DNA of 64,000 nt from Providencia alcalifaciens (GCA_025961275.1 JAOQNJ010000001.1:1385353-1449352); one strand, 5' to 3'. Counted from the first letter of the stretch, positions 1 through 9,965 are shown. Notes: a model not told the origin generated them from the letters alone. Translations and numbers: made by a program.

Positions 1-211
1 TTAATCGAGTTTTAGTCAGAGCTTTACTCTATTTAGGAGATACTTTGATTATTATAACGGAATTATTTAGGCTGATTATCTTAAAAAGTGTTGATACTAG
101 ACAAGTAAGAAACCTTTTTAACCGTTCATAATCTAACTATACGCAAACCCAGAATATTTAATCTACAATAGCTGGGTGATTATAAAAAACTAAAGTTATT
201 GAGGAAATAAT
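1..211 (+). promoter_or_regulatory. ptsH upstream region
   Basis: AT-rich leader with no gene. In other enterobacteria the pts operon promoters lie in the stretch between cysK and ptsH. A TTGATA hexamer lies near 91-96, but no well-spaced -10 partner is convincing. The ribosome site GAGGAAAT at about 201-208 fits the ptsH ATG at 212. No CRP box could be assigned by eye, and the end of cysK is not visible inside the window. Confidence 0.4.
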
Positions 212-469
212 ATGTTCCAGCAAGAAGTCACTATTACAGCACCAAACGGCTTACATACTCGCCCAGCCGCTCAATTTGTGAAAGAAGCCAAGGCATTCAC
301 TTCTGATATTACTTTGATTTCTGGTGGCAAATCCGCTAGCGCGAAAAGCCTGTTCAAGTTACAGACTCTGGGCTTGACCCAAGGTACTGTTGTGACGATT
401 TCTGCCGAAGGCGAAGACGAAAAACAAGCAGTTGAGCACTTAGTTAAACTGATGGGTGAACTGGAATAA
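212..469 (+). CDS. ptsH: Phosphocarrier protein HPr
   Basis: Small cytoplasmic phosphocarrier of the sugar phosphotransferase system. It takes phosphate from enzyme I and passes it to the sugar-specific EIIA proteins. The 85-residue length is that of the E. coli protein. The active-site stretch NGLHTRPAA places the phosphorylated His at about residue 15, and [17 protein letters not shown] holds the second conserved Ser motif. A good Shine-Dalgarno (GAGGAAAT) supports the ATG. It heads the ptsH-ptsI-crr cluster; a perfect inverted repeat lies between it and ptsI. Confidence 0.98.
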   Translation: MFQQEVTITAPNGLHTRPAAQFVKEAKAFTSDITLISGGKSASAKSLFKLQTLGLTQGTVVTISAEGEDEKQAVEHLVKLMGELE

Positions 470-510
470 TCTTGCTAACAAGAGAGTCAGTTTTACCTTT
501 TTGCCCCTTC

Positions 511-536
511 ATCCCTGAATCTTGATATTCAGGGAT
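511..536 (+). promoter_or_regulatory. ptsH-ptsI intercistronic hairpin
   Basis: Perfect 10-bp inverted repeat, ATCCCTGAAT then loop CTTGAT then ATTCAGGGAT. It lacks a following T-run, so it is a poor intrinsic terminator. It may instead stabilise the ptsH message 3' end or partly attenuate read-through, which would fit HPr being needed in excess over enzyme I. That role is inference. Confidence 0.6.
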
Positions 537-615
537 ATCAGTTTAATCACTGATAAATTTACTGTTTTCTCTTCAACATCAGAACACCTACCCGCCGTAG
601 TAGTAAGGTAATTTT

Positions 616-2343
616 ATGATTTCAGGAATTTTAGTATCCCCAGGTTTTGCTTTTGGTCAGGCTTTAATCCTCAAGGAAGATCCTATCATTGTTAGCACAA
701 AAAAAATTGCTGACGACCAGATAGAAACCGAGATCCAACATTTTATTGAGGGGCGCAACAAATCAGCTGAACAGCTCAGCCTCATAAAAGAGAAAGCCGA
801 AAAAAATCTTGGTGCGGAAAAAGCTGAGATCTTTGAAGGCCATATTATGCTGCTGGAAGATGAAGAGCTTGAGCAAGAAATTTTCGCCCTGATAAAGGGC
901 GACAAAAAAACAGCAGATGCCGCTGTTTACTCTGTCATTGAAGATCAAGCTCAAGCGCTTGAAGCACTTGATGATGAATATCTAAAAGAACGTGCCGCAG
1001 ACGTGCGTGATATTGGTAAACGTCTGTTAAAAAACATTCTAAATATGCCAATTGTCGATTTAAGTGCTATCGACAAAGAAGTCATTCTGGTTGCTGCTGA
1101 CCTTACCCCATCAGAAACAGCACAGTTAAACCTTGATAAAGTTTTAGGTTTTATTACTGATTTAGGTGGTCGTACATCACATACTTCAATCATGGCTCGC
1201 TCACTTGAGCTTCCAGCAATTGTTGGCACAAGCGATGCGACTAGCCAAATTAAAAATGGCGATTATATTATTCTCGATGGTGTAAACAATAAGATTTACT
1301 TGAATCCATCGGATGCTGAAATCGACAAACTTAAACAATTCAATGATGAATATCATCAAGAGCAAATTGAGCTCGCTAAATTAAAAGATTTACCTGCCAT
1401 CACGCTTGATGGCCATCAAGTTGAAGTCTGTGCAAACATTGGTACTGTCCGTGATGTTGCTGGTGCTGAACGCAATGGTGCTGAAGGTGTTGGTTTATAC
1501 CGCACTGAATTCCTATTTATGGACCGAGATTCCCTACCTACTGAGGAAGAGCAATTCCAAGCTTATAAAGCAGTTGCTGAGGGTATGGGTAGCCAAGCTG
1601 TTATTGTCCGTACTATGGATATCGGTGGTGATAAAGACCTGCCATACATGAATCTGCCAAAAGAAGAAAACCCATTCTTAGGCTGGCGTGCAATTCGAAT
1701 TTGCCTTGATCGCAAAGAAATTCTACATTCTCAATTAAGAGCTATTTTAAGAGCCTCAAGTTTTGGTAAACTACGAATCATGTTCCCGATGATTATTTCC
1801 GTAGAGGAAGTTCGAGAACTAAAAGCAGAACTTGAGATGCTAAAAGTTCAATTGCGTGAAGAAGGCAAAGCTTTTGATGAATCCATTGAAGTTGGTGTGA
1901 TGGTCGAAACACCAGCAGCAGCTGTGATTGCTCATCATTTAGCAAAAGAAGTAGACTTTTTCAGCATTGGAACAAACGATCTCACTCAGTATACTCTAGC
2001 TGTTGACCGTGGTAATGAGCTTATTTCACACCTCTATAATCCAATGTCACCTGCTGTCCTCAACCTGATTAAACAGGTTATTGATGCATCACACGCGGAA
2101 GGTAAATGGACTGGAATGTGTGGTGAATTGGCAGGCGATGAGCGTGCAACCCTATTGTTGCTTGGTATGGGGCTAGATGAATTTAGTATGAGCGCAATTT
2201 CTATTCCTCGTATCAAGAAATTGATTCGTAATGCAAATTATGCAGATACTCAAGCATTGGCTGAGCAAGCCCTTGCGCAACCAACTGCTGACGAATTGAT
2301 GAAACTTGTTGATACCTTTATTCAAGAAAAAACGTTATGCTAA
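616..2343 (+). CDS. ptsI: Phosphoenolpyruvate-protein phosphotransferase (enzyme I)
   Basis: First enzyme of the PTS: it transfers phosphate from phosphoenolpyruvate to its own His and then to HPr, in the cytosol. The length of 575 residues equals E. coli EI. The N-terminal half carries the phosphohistidine motif [12 protein letters not shown] (about residues 185-196). The C-terminal PEP-binding barrel shows the substrate motifs [14 protein letters not shown] and [18 protein letters not shown] and a Cys in [14 protein letters not shown] precedes the ATG. The stop codon TAA (2341-2343) overlaps the left edge of a MITE-like element, which now separates ptsI from crr. Confidence 0.98.
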   Translation: MISGILVSPGFAFGQALILKEDPIIVSTKKIADDQIETEIQHFIEGRNKSAEQLSLIKEKAEKNLGAEKAEIFEGHIMLLEDEELEQEIFALIKGDKKTADAAVYSVIEDQAQALEALDDEYLKERAADVRDIGKRLLKNILNMPIVDLSAIDKEVILVAADLTPSETAQLNLDKVLGFITDLGGRTSHTSIMARSLELPAIVGTSDATSQIKNGDYIILDGVNNKIYLNPSDAEIDKLKQFNDEYHQEQIELAKLKDLPAITLDGHQVEVCANIGTVRDVAGAERNGAEGVGLYRTEFLFMDRDSLPTEEEQFQAYKAVAEGMGSQAVIVRTMDIGGDKDLPYMNLPKEENPFLGWRAIRICLDRKEILHSQLRAILRASSFGKLRIMFPMIISVEEVRELKAELEMLKVQLREEGKAFDESIEVGVMVETPAAAVIAHHLAKEVDFFSIGTNDLTQYTLAVDRGNELISHLYNPMSPAVLNLIKQVIDASHAEGKWTGMCGELAGDERATLLLLGMGLDEFSMSAISIPRIKKLIRNANYADTQALAEQALAQPTADELMKLVDTFIQEKTLC

Positions 2344-2601
2344 GAGCTGTTGAGCTTTAAAGATCAATTTTTATTCGAATTAAAAGTCTTTTGAGTATAC
2401 CGAGTGGTTCGCTCCTAGTAGACTAGGAAAGAACCGCCCGACATAGCGAAAATCACTTTCAATCGAACCCGAAGGGCGCTTTTATTGGTAGTTTAGGTTT
2501 GCGGTGATGTTTTTTTAATTACTGTTTACTTGAAATAATGAGGTTGCTGTTATTTTAGTCACTTAACGCAGTAAGAATAAGCAGCAAAGATCAACAGCCC
2601 C
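2343..2601. mobile_element. MITE-like element, copy 1
   Basis: A 259-bp non-coding element flanked by TA on both sides (2341-2342 and 2602-2603). The left end reads AGAGCTGTTGAGCTTT and the right end, read inward on the other strand, GGGGCTGTTGATCTTTGCTGC: imperfect terminal inverted repeats. Copy 2 (11153-11400) is the same element in opposite orientation, sharing the interior CAATTTTTATT segment, the GGGCGCTTTT core and the whole right end. It holds no transposase. A TA target suggests mobilisation by an IS630/Tc1-type transposase, which is inference. It fills the ptsI-crr gap, and crr may rely on its own promoter or on read-through. Confidence 0.8.
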
Positions 2602-2651
2602 TAGGAAAAGCACATTAGTTCGGTCCCATATAAACGATTAGGAGAAGGTCC

Positions 2652-3161
2652 ATGGGTCTGTTTGACAAACTGAAATCACTAGTTTCGGATGACAAAAATA
2701 GCAGTGGCAGTATTGAAATTATCGCACCCTTATCAGGTGAAATCGTCAATATTGAAGATGTTCCCGACGTTGTTTTCGCCGAGAAAATTGTTGGTGATGG
2801 TATTGCTATCAAACCTGCGGGTAACAAAATTGTCGCTCCAGTAGATGGAACTATTGGCAAAATCTTTGAAACCAATCATGCATTTTCAATTGAATCTGAT
2901 GACGGTATTGAGCTTTTTGTCCACTTTGGTATTGATACTGTAGAGCTGAAAGGCGAAGGCTTTAAACGTATCGCTGAAGAAGGTCAATCCGTTAAAAAAG
3001 GTGACCTCATTATTGAGTTTGACCTTGCACTACTTGAAGAAAAAGCAAAATCAGTTTTGACTCCTGTAGTTATTTCTAACATGGATGAAATTAAAGAACT
3101 GACTAAGCTAAGTGGTTCTGTGACAGTGGGTGAAACTGTCATTATGCGAATCAAAAAATAG
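2652..3161 (+). CDS. crr: PTS glucose-specific EIIA component
   Basis: Cytoplasmic EIIA(Glc). It relays phosphate from HPr to the glucose permease, and in its two phosphorylation states controls adenylate cyclase and blocks non-PTS permeases (inducer exclusion). The 169-residue length equals E. coli Crr. The phospho-acceptor His lies in [14 protein letters not shown] (about residue 91), with the partner His in the preceding [23 protein letters not shown] just before the ATG is a strong ribosome site. The gap to ptsI is about 308 bp rather than a few tens because of the MITE. A bidirectional terminator follows. Confidence 0.98.
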   Translation: MGLFDKLKSLVSDDKNSSGSIEIIAPLSGEIVNIEDVPDVVFAEKIVGDGIAIKPAGNKIVAPVDGTIGKIFETNHAFSIESDDGIELFVHFGIDTVELKGEGFKRIAEEGQSVKKGDLIIEFDLALLEEKAKSVLTPVVISNMDEIKELTKLSGSVTVGETVIMRIKK

Positions 3162-3190
3162 TAACTTCATCGTTGTTCAAAGCGGTCAAC

Positions 3191-3231
3191 AAAACCATCA
3201 GATATGCTTAAACAGCATCTGATGGTTTTTT
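3191..3231. terminator. Bidirectional terminator between crr and cysM
   Basis: Stem AACCATCAGAT..GC / GC.ATCTGATGGTT with T-runs on the plus strand and A-runs (T on the minus strand) on the other side. It lies between the convergent crr and cysM genes and can end both transcripts. Confidence 0.9.
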
Positions 3232-3245
3232 ATATTGTTATTCAT

Positions 3246-4130
3246 TTAGACATCAAACACACCTGTAGAGAGGTAACGGTCGCCTCTGTCACACACAATC
3301 GCAACAATTACAGCGCCTGAATTCGATTTAGCGACCTTCAATGCTCCTGCAACAGCACCACCGGAACTAACACCACAAAACACGCCCTCTTGCTTAGCAA
3401 GGGCTCTCATGGTCTCTTCAGCTTCTTGCTGATTAACATCTAATATGCTGTCCACTAATTCTTTATTAAAGATCCCAGGAAGATAACTTGGAGACCAGCG
3501 ACGAATACCCGGAATTTGACTTTTTTCCGCAGGCTGTAAGCCAATAATTTGCACATCTTTCGATTGAGATTTTAAATAACGACTGACTCCCGTAATCGTT
3601 CCTGTGGTACCCATACTAGAAACAAAATGGGTAATACGTCCATTTGTTTGTTGCCAAATTTCAGGGCCTGTTGTTTTAAAATGTGCGAGTGGATTGTCTG
3701 GATTATTAAATTGGTCGAGAACTTTCCCTTCTCCGCGCGCTTCCATTTCATTGGCGAGATCGCGAGCTCCTTCCATTCCGACTGAAGGCCCAACTAAAAT
3801 AAGTTCAGCACCATAGGCTTTCATTGATGCTTGACGTTCTTTACTCATATTGTCAGGCATCAATAGTTTTAAGTGATAACCTTTAACTGCCGCTATCATT
3901 GATAAAGCAATACCTGTATTACCGCTCGTTGCTTCAATTAACGTATTACCCTGCTTTATCTCCCCACGTTTTTCAGCTTCAGTGATCATTGAATAAACAG
4001 CTCTGTCTTTGATCGAACCTGCGGGATTATTACCTTCTAGTTTTACCCAAATTTCAGCATCAATACCTTGTGTTAAACGCTGAAGTTTAACTAGCGGAGT
4101 ATTACCAATAAACTGTTCCAGAGTTGCCAC
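3246..4130 (-). CDS. cysM: Cysteine synthase B (O-acetylserine sulfhydrylase B)
   Basis: PLP enzyme making cysteine, or S-sulfocysteine when thiosulfate is the donor, from O-acetylserine. The PLP lysine sits in NNPAGSIKDRAVYSM (about residue 41); the phosphate-binding loop SSMGTTGTITGVSR and substrate loop EATSGNTGIA are present. At 294 residues it is slightly shorter than E. coli CysM because the C-terminal tail ends at STGVFDV. In E. coli cysM follows cysA directly in the cysPTWAM operon. Here about 630 bp separate them and a hairpin follows cysA, so cysM probably has its own promoter. Confidence 0.95.
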   Translation of the reverse strand: MATLEQFIGNTPLVKLQRLTQGIDAEIWVKLEGNNPAGSIKDRAVYSMITEAEKRGEIKQGNTLIEATSGNTGIALSMIAAVKGYHLKLLMPDNMSKERQASMKAYGAELILVGPSVGMEGARDLANEMEARGEGKVLDQFNNPDNPLAHFKTTGPEIWQQTNGRITHFVSSMGTTGTITGVSRYLKSQSKDVQIIGLQPAEKSQIPGIRRWSPSYLPGIFNKELVDSILDVNQQEAEETMRALAKQEGVFCGVSSGGAVAGALKVAKSNSGAVIVAIVCDRGDRYLSTGVFDV

Positions 4131-4763
4131 TCTCTTTTCCTTATTCTATTTATCTCTATTCATCATCGTTATTGATATAGATAGTATCCCAACACATCAA
4201 AATAATCAGCATGAAAAAAATTCACTTATATTTCAGTAATTAATAATTCTGGTTTGGCTTATTACTATTATCGATAAAGAAGAGCTTTATTCTTTATAAA
4301 GGCAAGATTTAATATAGGTTAATCAACACAGATAGGATACTTTGGAGAATAATATTTGTATGATTGGAAAATGTTATGTTCAGTTACATAATTAAAATTT
4401 ACATGCTGCCATGTTCATTTAATCAGAAAGTAAATTGTAAGGTTATGCGAGTAAAAACATAACAAATTGAAAATAAACAAATATATTAAACAGCAAGAAA
4501 CTTAAGTTCTCAAAATTTTTTTGCTATAAACGTGACATGTCACACAATACTTTAATGGCAAAATGGCTCATTCTTCATCATTAATACGCTCAAACTATTC
4601 ACGGTTCAATTGTTGAATAGTAGCGCTATGTGAGTTATTAACTATCACTCAGGTTGATACGTTTGATTGATGCCAGAGGTGTGGTTCGATGTATTTTGGA
4701 TATTACTGAAAGAATAGTGCCAATAGAATATGCTCCATTGGCACAATCAAAAATGAGTAAAAA
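4131..4763. other. Gene-free gap between cysA and cysM
   Basis: AT-rich stretch of 633 bp with no credible reading frame. It contains a 12-bp perfect palindrome GTGACATGTCAC at 4532-4543, whose 14-base context CGTGACATGTCACA recurs exactly at 41296-41309 inside the isc operon, and the hairpin following cysA. The cysM promoter should lie here on the minus strand, but I cannot place it. Confidence 0.6.
4717..4744 (-). terminator. Hairpin downstream of cysA
   Basis: Perfect 8-bp stem GTGCCAAT / ATTGGCAC with a 12-nt loop, about 20 nt past the cysA stop on the minus strand. The following bases are only moderately T-rich, so termination may be partial. Confidence 0.5.
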
Positions 4764-5852
4764 TTAAGCGCTTTGAGCTAGCTGTGGAAAAAATAATTCA
4801 TTTTCACCTTGGTAAATTTTAGCTTGCTGGCTTCCGAGGAAATAATTTTCACCACGAACAGGGATCGCCTTAGAGGATTGCCAAACCACTGAAAGTAGAT
4901 CATTTCCCCAACCGAGAGGTTGAGCGGTTAGTTGCCAAAAATGCCCTCTCGGCCCTGACTCAACAACGCGAATGGGGAGACGGTGCTGCTCATCAGCTTC
5001 TTTAGATAAAGTGATATCCCATGGGCGAAGGAAAACATCCACTTCGCCTTGGTGGGCACTCGTATGATGTAAAGGAAAGTCATAACCATCAATATGTAAT
5101 TGAGCCCCTTTAATTTGCCCATGAAGCTGATTAACCTCTCCCATAAACTCAAGCACAAAGCGGGTTTCCGGGCGCTGCCAAATATCATCAGGTGTACCCA
5201 CTTGCTCGATATGACCTTGGCTCATAACAACAATTCTATCCGCCACTTCCATTGCTTCTTCTTGATCATGGGTCACGAACACACTGGTAAACTTCAATTC
5301 CTCATGAAGTTGACGCAACCAACGGCGTAGCTCAATACGAACCTGTGCATCTAAAGCACCAAACGGCTCATCCAGTAATAAAATTTGTGGCTCAACCGCG
5401 AGCGCTCGTGCCAATGCGACACGTTGTTTCTGCCCGCCAGAAAGTTGGGACGGAAAACGTGATGCCAAATTCGAAAGCTGCACCATTTCCAGTAACTGCA
5501 TCACTTTTTGCTTAATAGCCTGTGGCGATGGGCGATCTTTTCTTGGGATAACCGTTAATCCAAATGCGATATTATCAAATACCGTCATATGACGAAATAA
5601 TGCGTAATGTTGAAAAACAAAGCCAACACGTCGATCTTTAGCGTGGGTCCGGCTGACATCTTGCCCATGAAAGCGTAACGCTCCATGGCTATGGTGTTCT
5701 AACCCCGCAATAATCCGTAATAGTGTCGTTTTACCTGAGCCAGATGGCCCAAGCAGTGCAACCATTTCACCTGATGCAATATCTAATGAAATATCATTTA
5801 GCACCTGCGTCCCACCAAATAACTTTCCGATTTTTTCGATTTGAATACTCAT
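4764..5852 (-). CDS. cysA: Sulfate/thiosulfate ABC transporter ATP-binding protein
   Basis: ATPase subunit that powers sulfate and thiosulfate import through CysT and CysW at the inner membrane. Walker [10 protein letters not shown] lies at about residues 35-43, signature LSGGQKQR near 137-144, Walker [15 protein letters not shown] right after, and the switch His in [18 protein letters not shown]-terminal beta-barrel domain (about residues 240-350) is of the kind found in CysA/PotA ATPases. The length of 362 fits the family. It is the last gene of the cysP-T-W-A run, 12 nt after cysW. Confidence 0.96.
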   Translation of the reverse strand: MSIQIEKIGKLFGGTQVLNDISLDIASGEMVALLGPSGSGKTTLLRIIAGLEHHSHGALRFHGQDVSRTHAKDRRVGFVFQHYALFRHMTVFDNIAFGLTVIPRKDRPSPQAIKQKVMQLLEMVQLSNLASRFPSQLSGGQKQRVALARALAVEPQILLLDEPFGALDAQVRIELRRWLRQLHEELKFTSVFVTHDQEEAMEVADRIVVMSQGHIEQVGTPDDIWQRPETRFVLEFMGEVNQLHGQIKGAQLHIDGYDFPLHHTSAHQGEVDVFLRPWDITLSKEADEQHRLPIRVVESGPRGHFWQLTAQPLGWGNDLLSVVWQSSKAIPVRGENYFLGSQQAKIYQGENELFFPQLAQSA

Positions 5853-5864
5853 ACTGATTAACTC

Positions 5865-6713
5865 CTATTCGGATTGCTGTCGACTCAGATGCCATTGCAA
5901 TGCACTTTTGATAATCAAAGTAATAATTGCCATCACAGCAAGAATAGCGGCAGCGGTAAACGCCCCCACCGTGTTGTAGTCCTGATATAAAAGTTCAACT
6001 TGTAGTGGCAACGTGTAAGTTTCGCCACGAATCGAACCTGAAACAACAGATACCGCTCCAAACTCCCCAATTGCCCGCGCATTGGTCAAAACAACACCAT
6101 AAAGCAGTGCCCAGCGGATATTCGGTAATGTCACATACCAAAACATTTTCCAACCCGATGCGCCAAGTAACACTGCGGCTTCATCTTCCTGACTTCCTTG
6201 ACTTAACATCAGTGGCACTAATTCCCTAACAACAAAGGGGCAAGTCACAAAAATAGTCACTAATGCCATTCCCGGCCATGAGAACATCAGTTGGATATCG
6301 AAACCATCTAACCAGCTACCAAACCAGCTGTTAGAACCATAAAAAAGGAGATAAAGTAAACCGGCAACCACGGGTGATACTGCAAAAGGAATATCCACTA
6401 GCGTTAATAACAACTGCCTACCTGGAAATTGAAACCGAGTGACTAACCACGCTAACATAGTGCCAAAAATCAAATTCACAGGCACTGTTATCAGTGCAAT
6501 CAATACCGTGAGGCCAATTGCATGCAACATATCTGAATTGTTTAAATTCATTAGAACGGCATCTAATCCTTTAGAAAATGCCGTCATAAATATCCAGATA
6601 ATGGGTACAACCAGCAACACAATTGAGAATAAAAGACCGGTCACAATAAGGAACCACTTGGCCCAATTAATTGGTCGGCGTGAAGTCTCAGTGATTGGCG
6701 TAATCTGAGCCAT
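5865..6713 (-). CDS. cysW: Sulfate/thiosulfate ABC transporter permease CysW
   Basis: Inner-membrane permease half of the sulfate/thiosulfate importer, pairing with CysT. It has 282 residues with about six hydrophobic segments, the first at about residues 20-45. The cytoplasmic coupling (EAA) loop reads EDEAAVLLGASGWKMFWYV, followed by LPNIRWALLYG. Its start codon shares one base with the cysT stop, indicating translational coupling in a cysPTWA operon. Confidence 0.96.
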   Translation of the reverse strand: MAQITPITETSRRPINWAKWFLIVTGLLFSIVLLVVPIIWIFMTAFSKGLDAVLMNLNNSDMLHAIGLTVLIALITVPVNLIFGTMLAWLVTRFQFPGRQLLLTLVDIPFAVSPVVAGLLYLLFYGSNSWFGSWLDGFDIQLMFSWPGMALVTIFVTCPFVVRELVPLMLSQGSQEDEAAVLLGASGWKMFWYVTLPNIRWALLYGVVLTNARAIGEFGAVSVVSGSIRGETYTLPLQVELLYQDYNTVGAFTAAAILAVMAIITLIIKSALQWHLSRQQSE

Positions 6714-7543
6714 TATTTACCTCCCAATCTTTTGCCAAAGCGGCTTTGTACGATATTGACACTAAATAACAGGAATAAAGAAGCCGCTAAAATAACGGAG
6801 GCAATGGCACTTGCGGCAGGATAGTCAAATTGCTGCAGCTGACTAAAAATCATTAATGAGACAACTTCAGTTTGCCAAGCTATATTGCCCGCAATAAAGA
6901 TAATTGCGCCAAACTCACCTAAACTTCGCGTAAAGGAAAGCACAGTTCCTGCAAGTAGTGCTGGTGATACTTCAGGTAACACAACACGCCGAAATGTCTG
7001 CCAGCGGCTAGCGCCTAACGTTTGCGCCGCCTCTTCATACTCAGAGCCCAACTCTTCAAGCACCGGCTGTACGGTTCTAACAACGAATGGAATACTCGTG
7101 AAAGCCATTGCAACCGCAATACCTATCCAAGTGTTCACAACTTTAATATCATACTGATGCAGATACTGACCGTACCAGCCTGATGCAGCAAATAATGTTG
7201 CAAGGGTTAGCCCAGCTACCGCAGTAGGTAAGGCAAAAGGTAGATCAACAAGGCCATCTAAAAAAGTGCGGCCAGGGAAACGATAGCGCGTTAAAATCCA
7301 AGCGAGTAACATACCAAACACTGCGTTAAACAGACTTGCAACAAGCGCTGCGAGCAATGTTACCTTATAAGCAGCAACAACCTGAGGATAGCTGATCACT
7401 GTCCAATACTGTTGCCATGTCATCTCGGATAATTGGACAACTAACGCACTCAAAGGCAACAGCAAAATCAAGCAGGTATAAAACAGACTGCTACCTAACG
7501 TTAGCCCAAATCCTGGCAGAAAACGCTTCCCTGACTTACGCAT
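6713..7543 (-). CDS. cysT: Sulfate/thiosulfate ABC transporter permease CysT (CysU)
   Basis: Second inner-membrane permease of the sulfate/thiosulfate importer. It has 276 residues and about six membrane segments. The coupling motif is EYEEAAQTLGASRWQTFRRVVLPEV; the conserved VDLPFALPTAVAGLTLATLF and SLGEFGAIIFIAGN stretches are typical of this family. It overlaps cysP upstream and cysW downstream by one base each, so the four cys genes are tightly coupled. The same gene is called cysU in E. coli. Confidence 0.96.
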   Translation of the reverse strand: MRKSGKRFLPGFGLTLGSSLFYTCLILLLPLSALVVQLSEMTWQQYWTVISYPQVVAAYKVTLLAALVASLFNAVFGMLLAWILTRYRFPGRTFLDGLVDLPFALPTAVAGLTLATLFAASGWYGQYLHQYDIKVVNTWIGIAVAMAFTSIPFVVRTVQPVLEELGSEYEEAAQTLGASRWQTFRRVVLPEVSPALLAGTVLSFTRSLGEFGAIIFIAGNIAWQTEVVSLMIFSQLQQFDYPAASAIASVILAASLFLLFSVNIVQSRFGKRLGGK

Positions 7544-8565
7544 TAACGGCGACCTTCTTCCATTAATTTGTCAAACTGACCATTCGTTGCAAAGTGAGTT
7601 TCCATCACTTTTGGCCAGCTCTCAAACTGAGATTCAACTGTAAAAAGACGCGTTTCAGGGAACTTAGCTTTATTCGCTGCCATAACATTTTTATCGTTAA
7701 CGCGATAATTAAAGCGAGTAATAATTTCTTGTGCTTTTGGGCTGTACAGATAGTTTAGATAGGCTTTCGCCACATCTTCAGTACCATTTTTTTGCACATT
7801 TTTATCTACCCAAGCAACAGGAAATTCAGCCAAAATATCAACGGGTGGTACAATCACTTCGTATTCTGACTCACCATATTGTTGGCGAATATTGTTAACT
7901 TCAGATTCGAAGCTGATCAGAACATCACCTAATCCTCGTTCAATAAATGAAGTCGTAGCACCACGACCGCCAGTATCAAAAACTTCCACGTTTTTCAAAA
8001 ATTGCTTCATTTGTTCGTGCGTTTTCTTTTCATCACCTTTATTTTCTTGTGCGTAAGCTCCCCACGCAGCTAAATAGGTATAACGGCCATTACCCGATGT
8101 TTTTGGATTAGGGAAAATCAATCTGACATCTTCGCGAGCTAAATCATCCCAAGTTTTAATACCTTTAGGGTTATCTTTGCGAACTAAAAACGCCATAGTA
8201 GAGTAATAAGGTGAACTGTTGTTAGGTAAACATGATTGCCAATTTTCTGGGATGAGGTTGCCTTTATCATGTAAAATTTGTACATCAGTGACTTGGTTAT
8301 AAGTCACCACATCCGCCTTCAATCCTTGTAAAATTGCTAAGGCTTGTTTTGATGAACCCGCATGCGATTGCTTTATCGTCAATTTGTCATCTGGGTGTTG
8401 TTCATTCCACTGCTTTTCAAATTGTGGATTAAGCGCAACAAATAATTCTCGCGCAATATCATAAGAGCTATTTAGTAGTTCAGCTGCAACCAATGGCGCG
8501 CTACCAAAAAGTGAAAATGTTGCGAGACTCGCTAAAGCTGTTTTCTTTAAAAATATTTTCTTCAT
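7543..8565 (-). CDS. cysP: Thiosulfate/sulfate-binding periplasmic protein
   Basis: Periplasmic binding protein delivering thiosulfate and sulfate to CysT-CysW-CysA. An N-terminal signal peptide ([19 protein letters not shown] then a cut after VAA) leads into [14 protein letters not shown], the typical start of mature CysP. The conserved stretches [27 protein letters not shown] and [30 protein letters not shown] match CysP more closely than Sbp. I chose the ATG at 8565 because it starts the signal peptide; an in-frame ATG at 8580 is possible. Upstream AT-rich inverted repeats are candidate CysB sites. Confidence 0.95.
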   Translation of the reverse strand: MKKIFLKKTALASLATFSLFGSAPLVAAELLNSSYDIARELFVALNPQFEKQWNEQHPDDKLTIKQSHAGSSKQALAILQGLKADVVTYNQVTDVQILHDKGNLIPENWQSCLPNNSSPYYSTMAFLVRKDNPKGIKTWDDLAREDVRLIFPNPKTSGNGRYTYLAAWGAYAQENKGDEKKTHEQMKQFLKNVEVFDTGGRGATTSFIERGLGDVLISFESEVNNIRQQYGESEYEVIVPPVDILAEFPVAWVDKNVQKNGTEDVAKAYLNYLYSPKAQEIITRFNYRVNDKNVMAANKAKFPETRLFTVESQFESWPKVMETHFATNGQFDKLMEEGRR

Positions 8566-8626
8566 TTGGCACCCATTCATTACTAAACCAAAACTCCGCT
8601 CAATGAAGTTACTTTATCTGCTTTGA

Positions 8627-8668
8627 TTATAACTGTGTAGTTATCAATCACCATTTGATATATCAAAT
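8627..8668. promoter_or_regulatory. Inverted repeats upstream of cysP
   Basis: Two adjacent dyads 60-100 bp before cysP: ATAACT-GTGT-AGTTAT at 8629-8644 and a perfect 16-bp palindrome ATTTGATATATCAAAT at 8653-8668. cys operons are activated by the LysR-type regulator CysB, which binds AT-rich dyads in this position. That these are CysB sites is inference from position only. Confidence 0.4.
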
Positions 8669-8886
8669 TAATATAATCAAGAAACTATCGCAATAAGTGC
8701 AAAATATTAAATCATTATCAATGAGTTGTCAGCATGAGCTCAGTTCATGACCAAGGACAAATGGTTGGTATATAAACAATAAATGTCTGTTTTATGAATA
8801 AATCGGTTTAAATCTCCCCCGTAGCACGAGAAATACGGTTATTAAGATCGCTAAATTTGGTGATATATCGATAGCAGATGCCATGC

Positions 8887-8976
8887 ATAATTTGATTTGC
8901 ATCTAGACGATAAGGGAAGGTAAACGAAGAGAAATGCCTATCTGAATATAGTCACATCGCTGCAACTTGAAGTATG
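8887..8976. repeat. Degenerate ERIC element
   Basis: The ends resemble the ERIC (IRU) palindromic repeat: ATAATTTGATTTGCATCTAG on the left and GCTGCAACTTGAAGTATG on the right. At about 90 bp it is shorter than the usual 127, and the central part has drifted. It is non-coding, between cysP and yfeX. Confidence 0.6.
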
Positions 8977-9030
8977 CCAAGTCTATGAAGGAAATTTGCA
9001 GTTTGACAGATATGGGTCATAAGCCGAGAA

Positions 9031-9055
9031 ATAAACTACCGCTTCCATGCGGTAG
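9031..9055 (-). terminator. yfeX terminator
   Basis: Perfect 7-bp stem CTACCGC / GCGGTAG with a 6-nt loop followed on the minus strand by TTTATTT, just after the yfeX stop codon. Confidence 0.8.
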
Positions 9056-9068
9056 CAATGAGATAATT

Positions 9069-9965
9069 TTAAAACGACAGTAAGGTATCGATAGAAGGCG
9101 CAAAATAATAGCTGCCCGTCACTGCTTTCGTCATACGTAGAAGGTCATCATATTTACCATCTTTCTCACCAAACATACTGAGAAGTTGCTGTTCAATATT
9201 ATGCAAGCGGGCACAGTAAGCAAGGAAGAATAAACCATGTTTTCCACTCGCTGTTCCATAAGGTAAGCTATGACGCATAATTGATAGCTCTTCACCGTTT
9301 TCTTCAACCACTACACGAGAAACATGCGAAGTAACATTACGTTCACTTTCATCTAGCTCAATACTGTCTTTCTTTGTGCGGCCAATCATTTTTTCCTGTT
9401 CTTGCTCTGAAAAACGATCCCACTTCTTCAAACTATGTTCATAACGCTGAACTAAAATATAGCTGCCCGCCATATCAATACCATCGGCAATCAGGGCAAC
9501 TTCAGGTATTTCTTCCCCTTGGGGGTTCTCTGTACCATCAATAAAGCCGCTTAAGTCACGCTCTTCTACCCAACGGAAACCGTGGATCTCTTCTTCTACT
9601 CTAATCGATGAGCCAAATGCTTTCAGCGCGGCTTGAGCTAATGAAAAGTTAATATCATGGCGCTGAGATTGGATATGAAAAAATATATCTCTTTGGGTTG
9701 CTGGTGCTAACCCTTTGCCTAATGGGTGAAATGACTTTAATTCTGGAGCACTTTCAGGGGATGATAATTGCTTCCATACATCAGAGCCAAATGCAATAAC
9801 AGCCCCTAAGCGATCGGCTGAATATTGTTCTTGTAAATGCGTCAACGCATCAACAAAACGCTTGCACCCAGCTTTAACATCTTCCAACGACCCTTGTACC
9901 ATTGCTTCAATAAAAATACCGAAGCGGCTATGATCTTTCATAATACCGCTCTGTGAATGAGACAT
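9069..9965 (-). CDS. yfeX: Dyp-type heme peroxidase YfeX
   Basis: Dye-decolorising-type peroxidase of the YfeX class, a cytoplasmic heme enzyme that oxidises porphyrinogens in vitro; its in vivo role in iron release from heme is debated. The family signature GFIDGTENP (distal Asp) is at about residues 148-156, and the proximal heme His region [21 protein letters not shown] follows. At about 298 residues it is collinear with E. coli YfeX. The ATG at 9965 is preceded by GAGG nine bases upstream; a TTG three codons earlier is unlikely. Confidence 0.95.
   Translation of the reverse strand: MSHSQSGIMKDHSRFGIFIEAMVQGSLEDVKAGCKRFVDALTHLQEQYSADRLGAVIAFGSDVWKQLSSPESAPELKSFHPLGKGLAPATQRDIFFHIQSQRHDINFSLAQAALKAFGSSIRVEEEIHGFRWVEERDLSGFIDGTENPQGEEIPEVALIADGIDMAGSYILVQRYEHSLKKWDRFSEQEQEKMIGRTKKDSIELDESERNVTSHVSRVVVEENGEELSIMRHSLPYGTASGKHGLFFLAYCARLHNIEQQLLSMFGEKDGKYDDLLRMTKAVTGSYYFAPSIDTLLSF

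Noticed and set aside
4531-4544. CRP site at the CGTGACATGTCACA palindrome
   Set aside because: CRP half-sites TGTGA and TCACA need a six-base spacer; here it is four.
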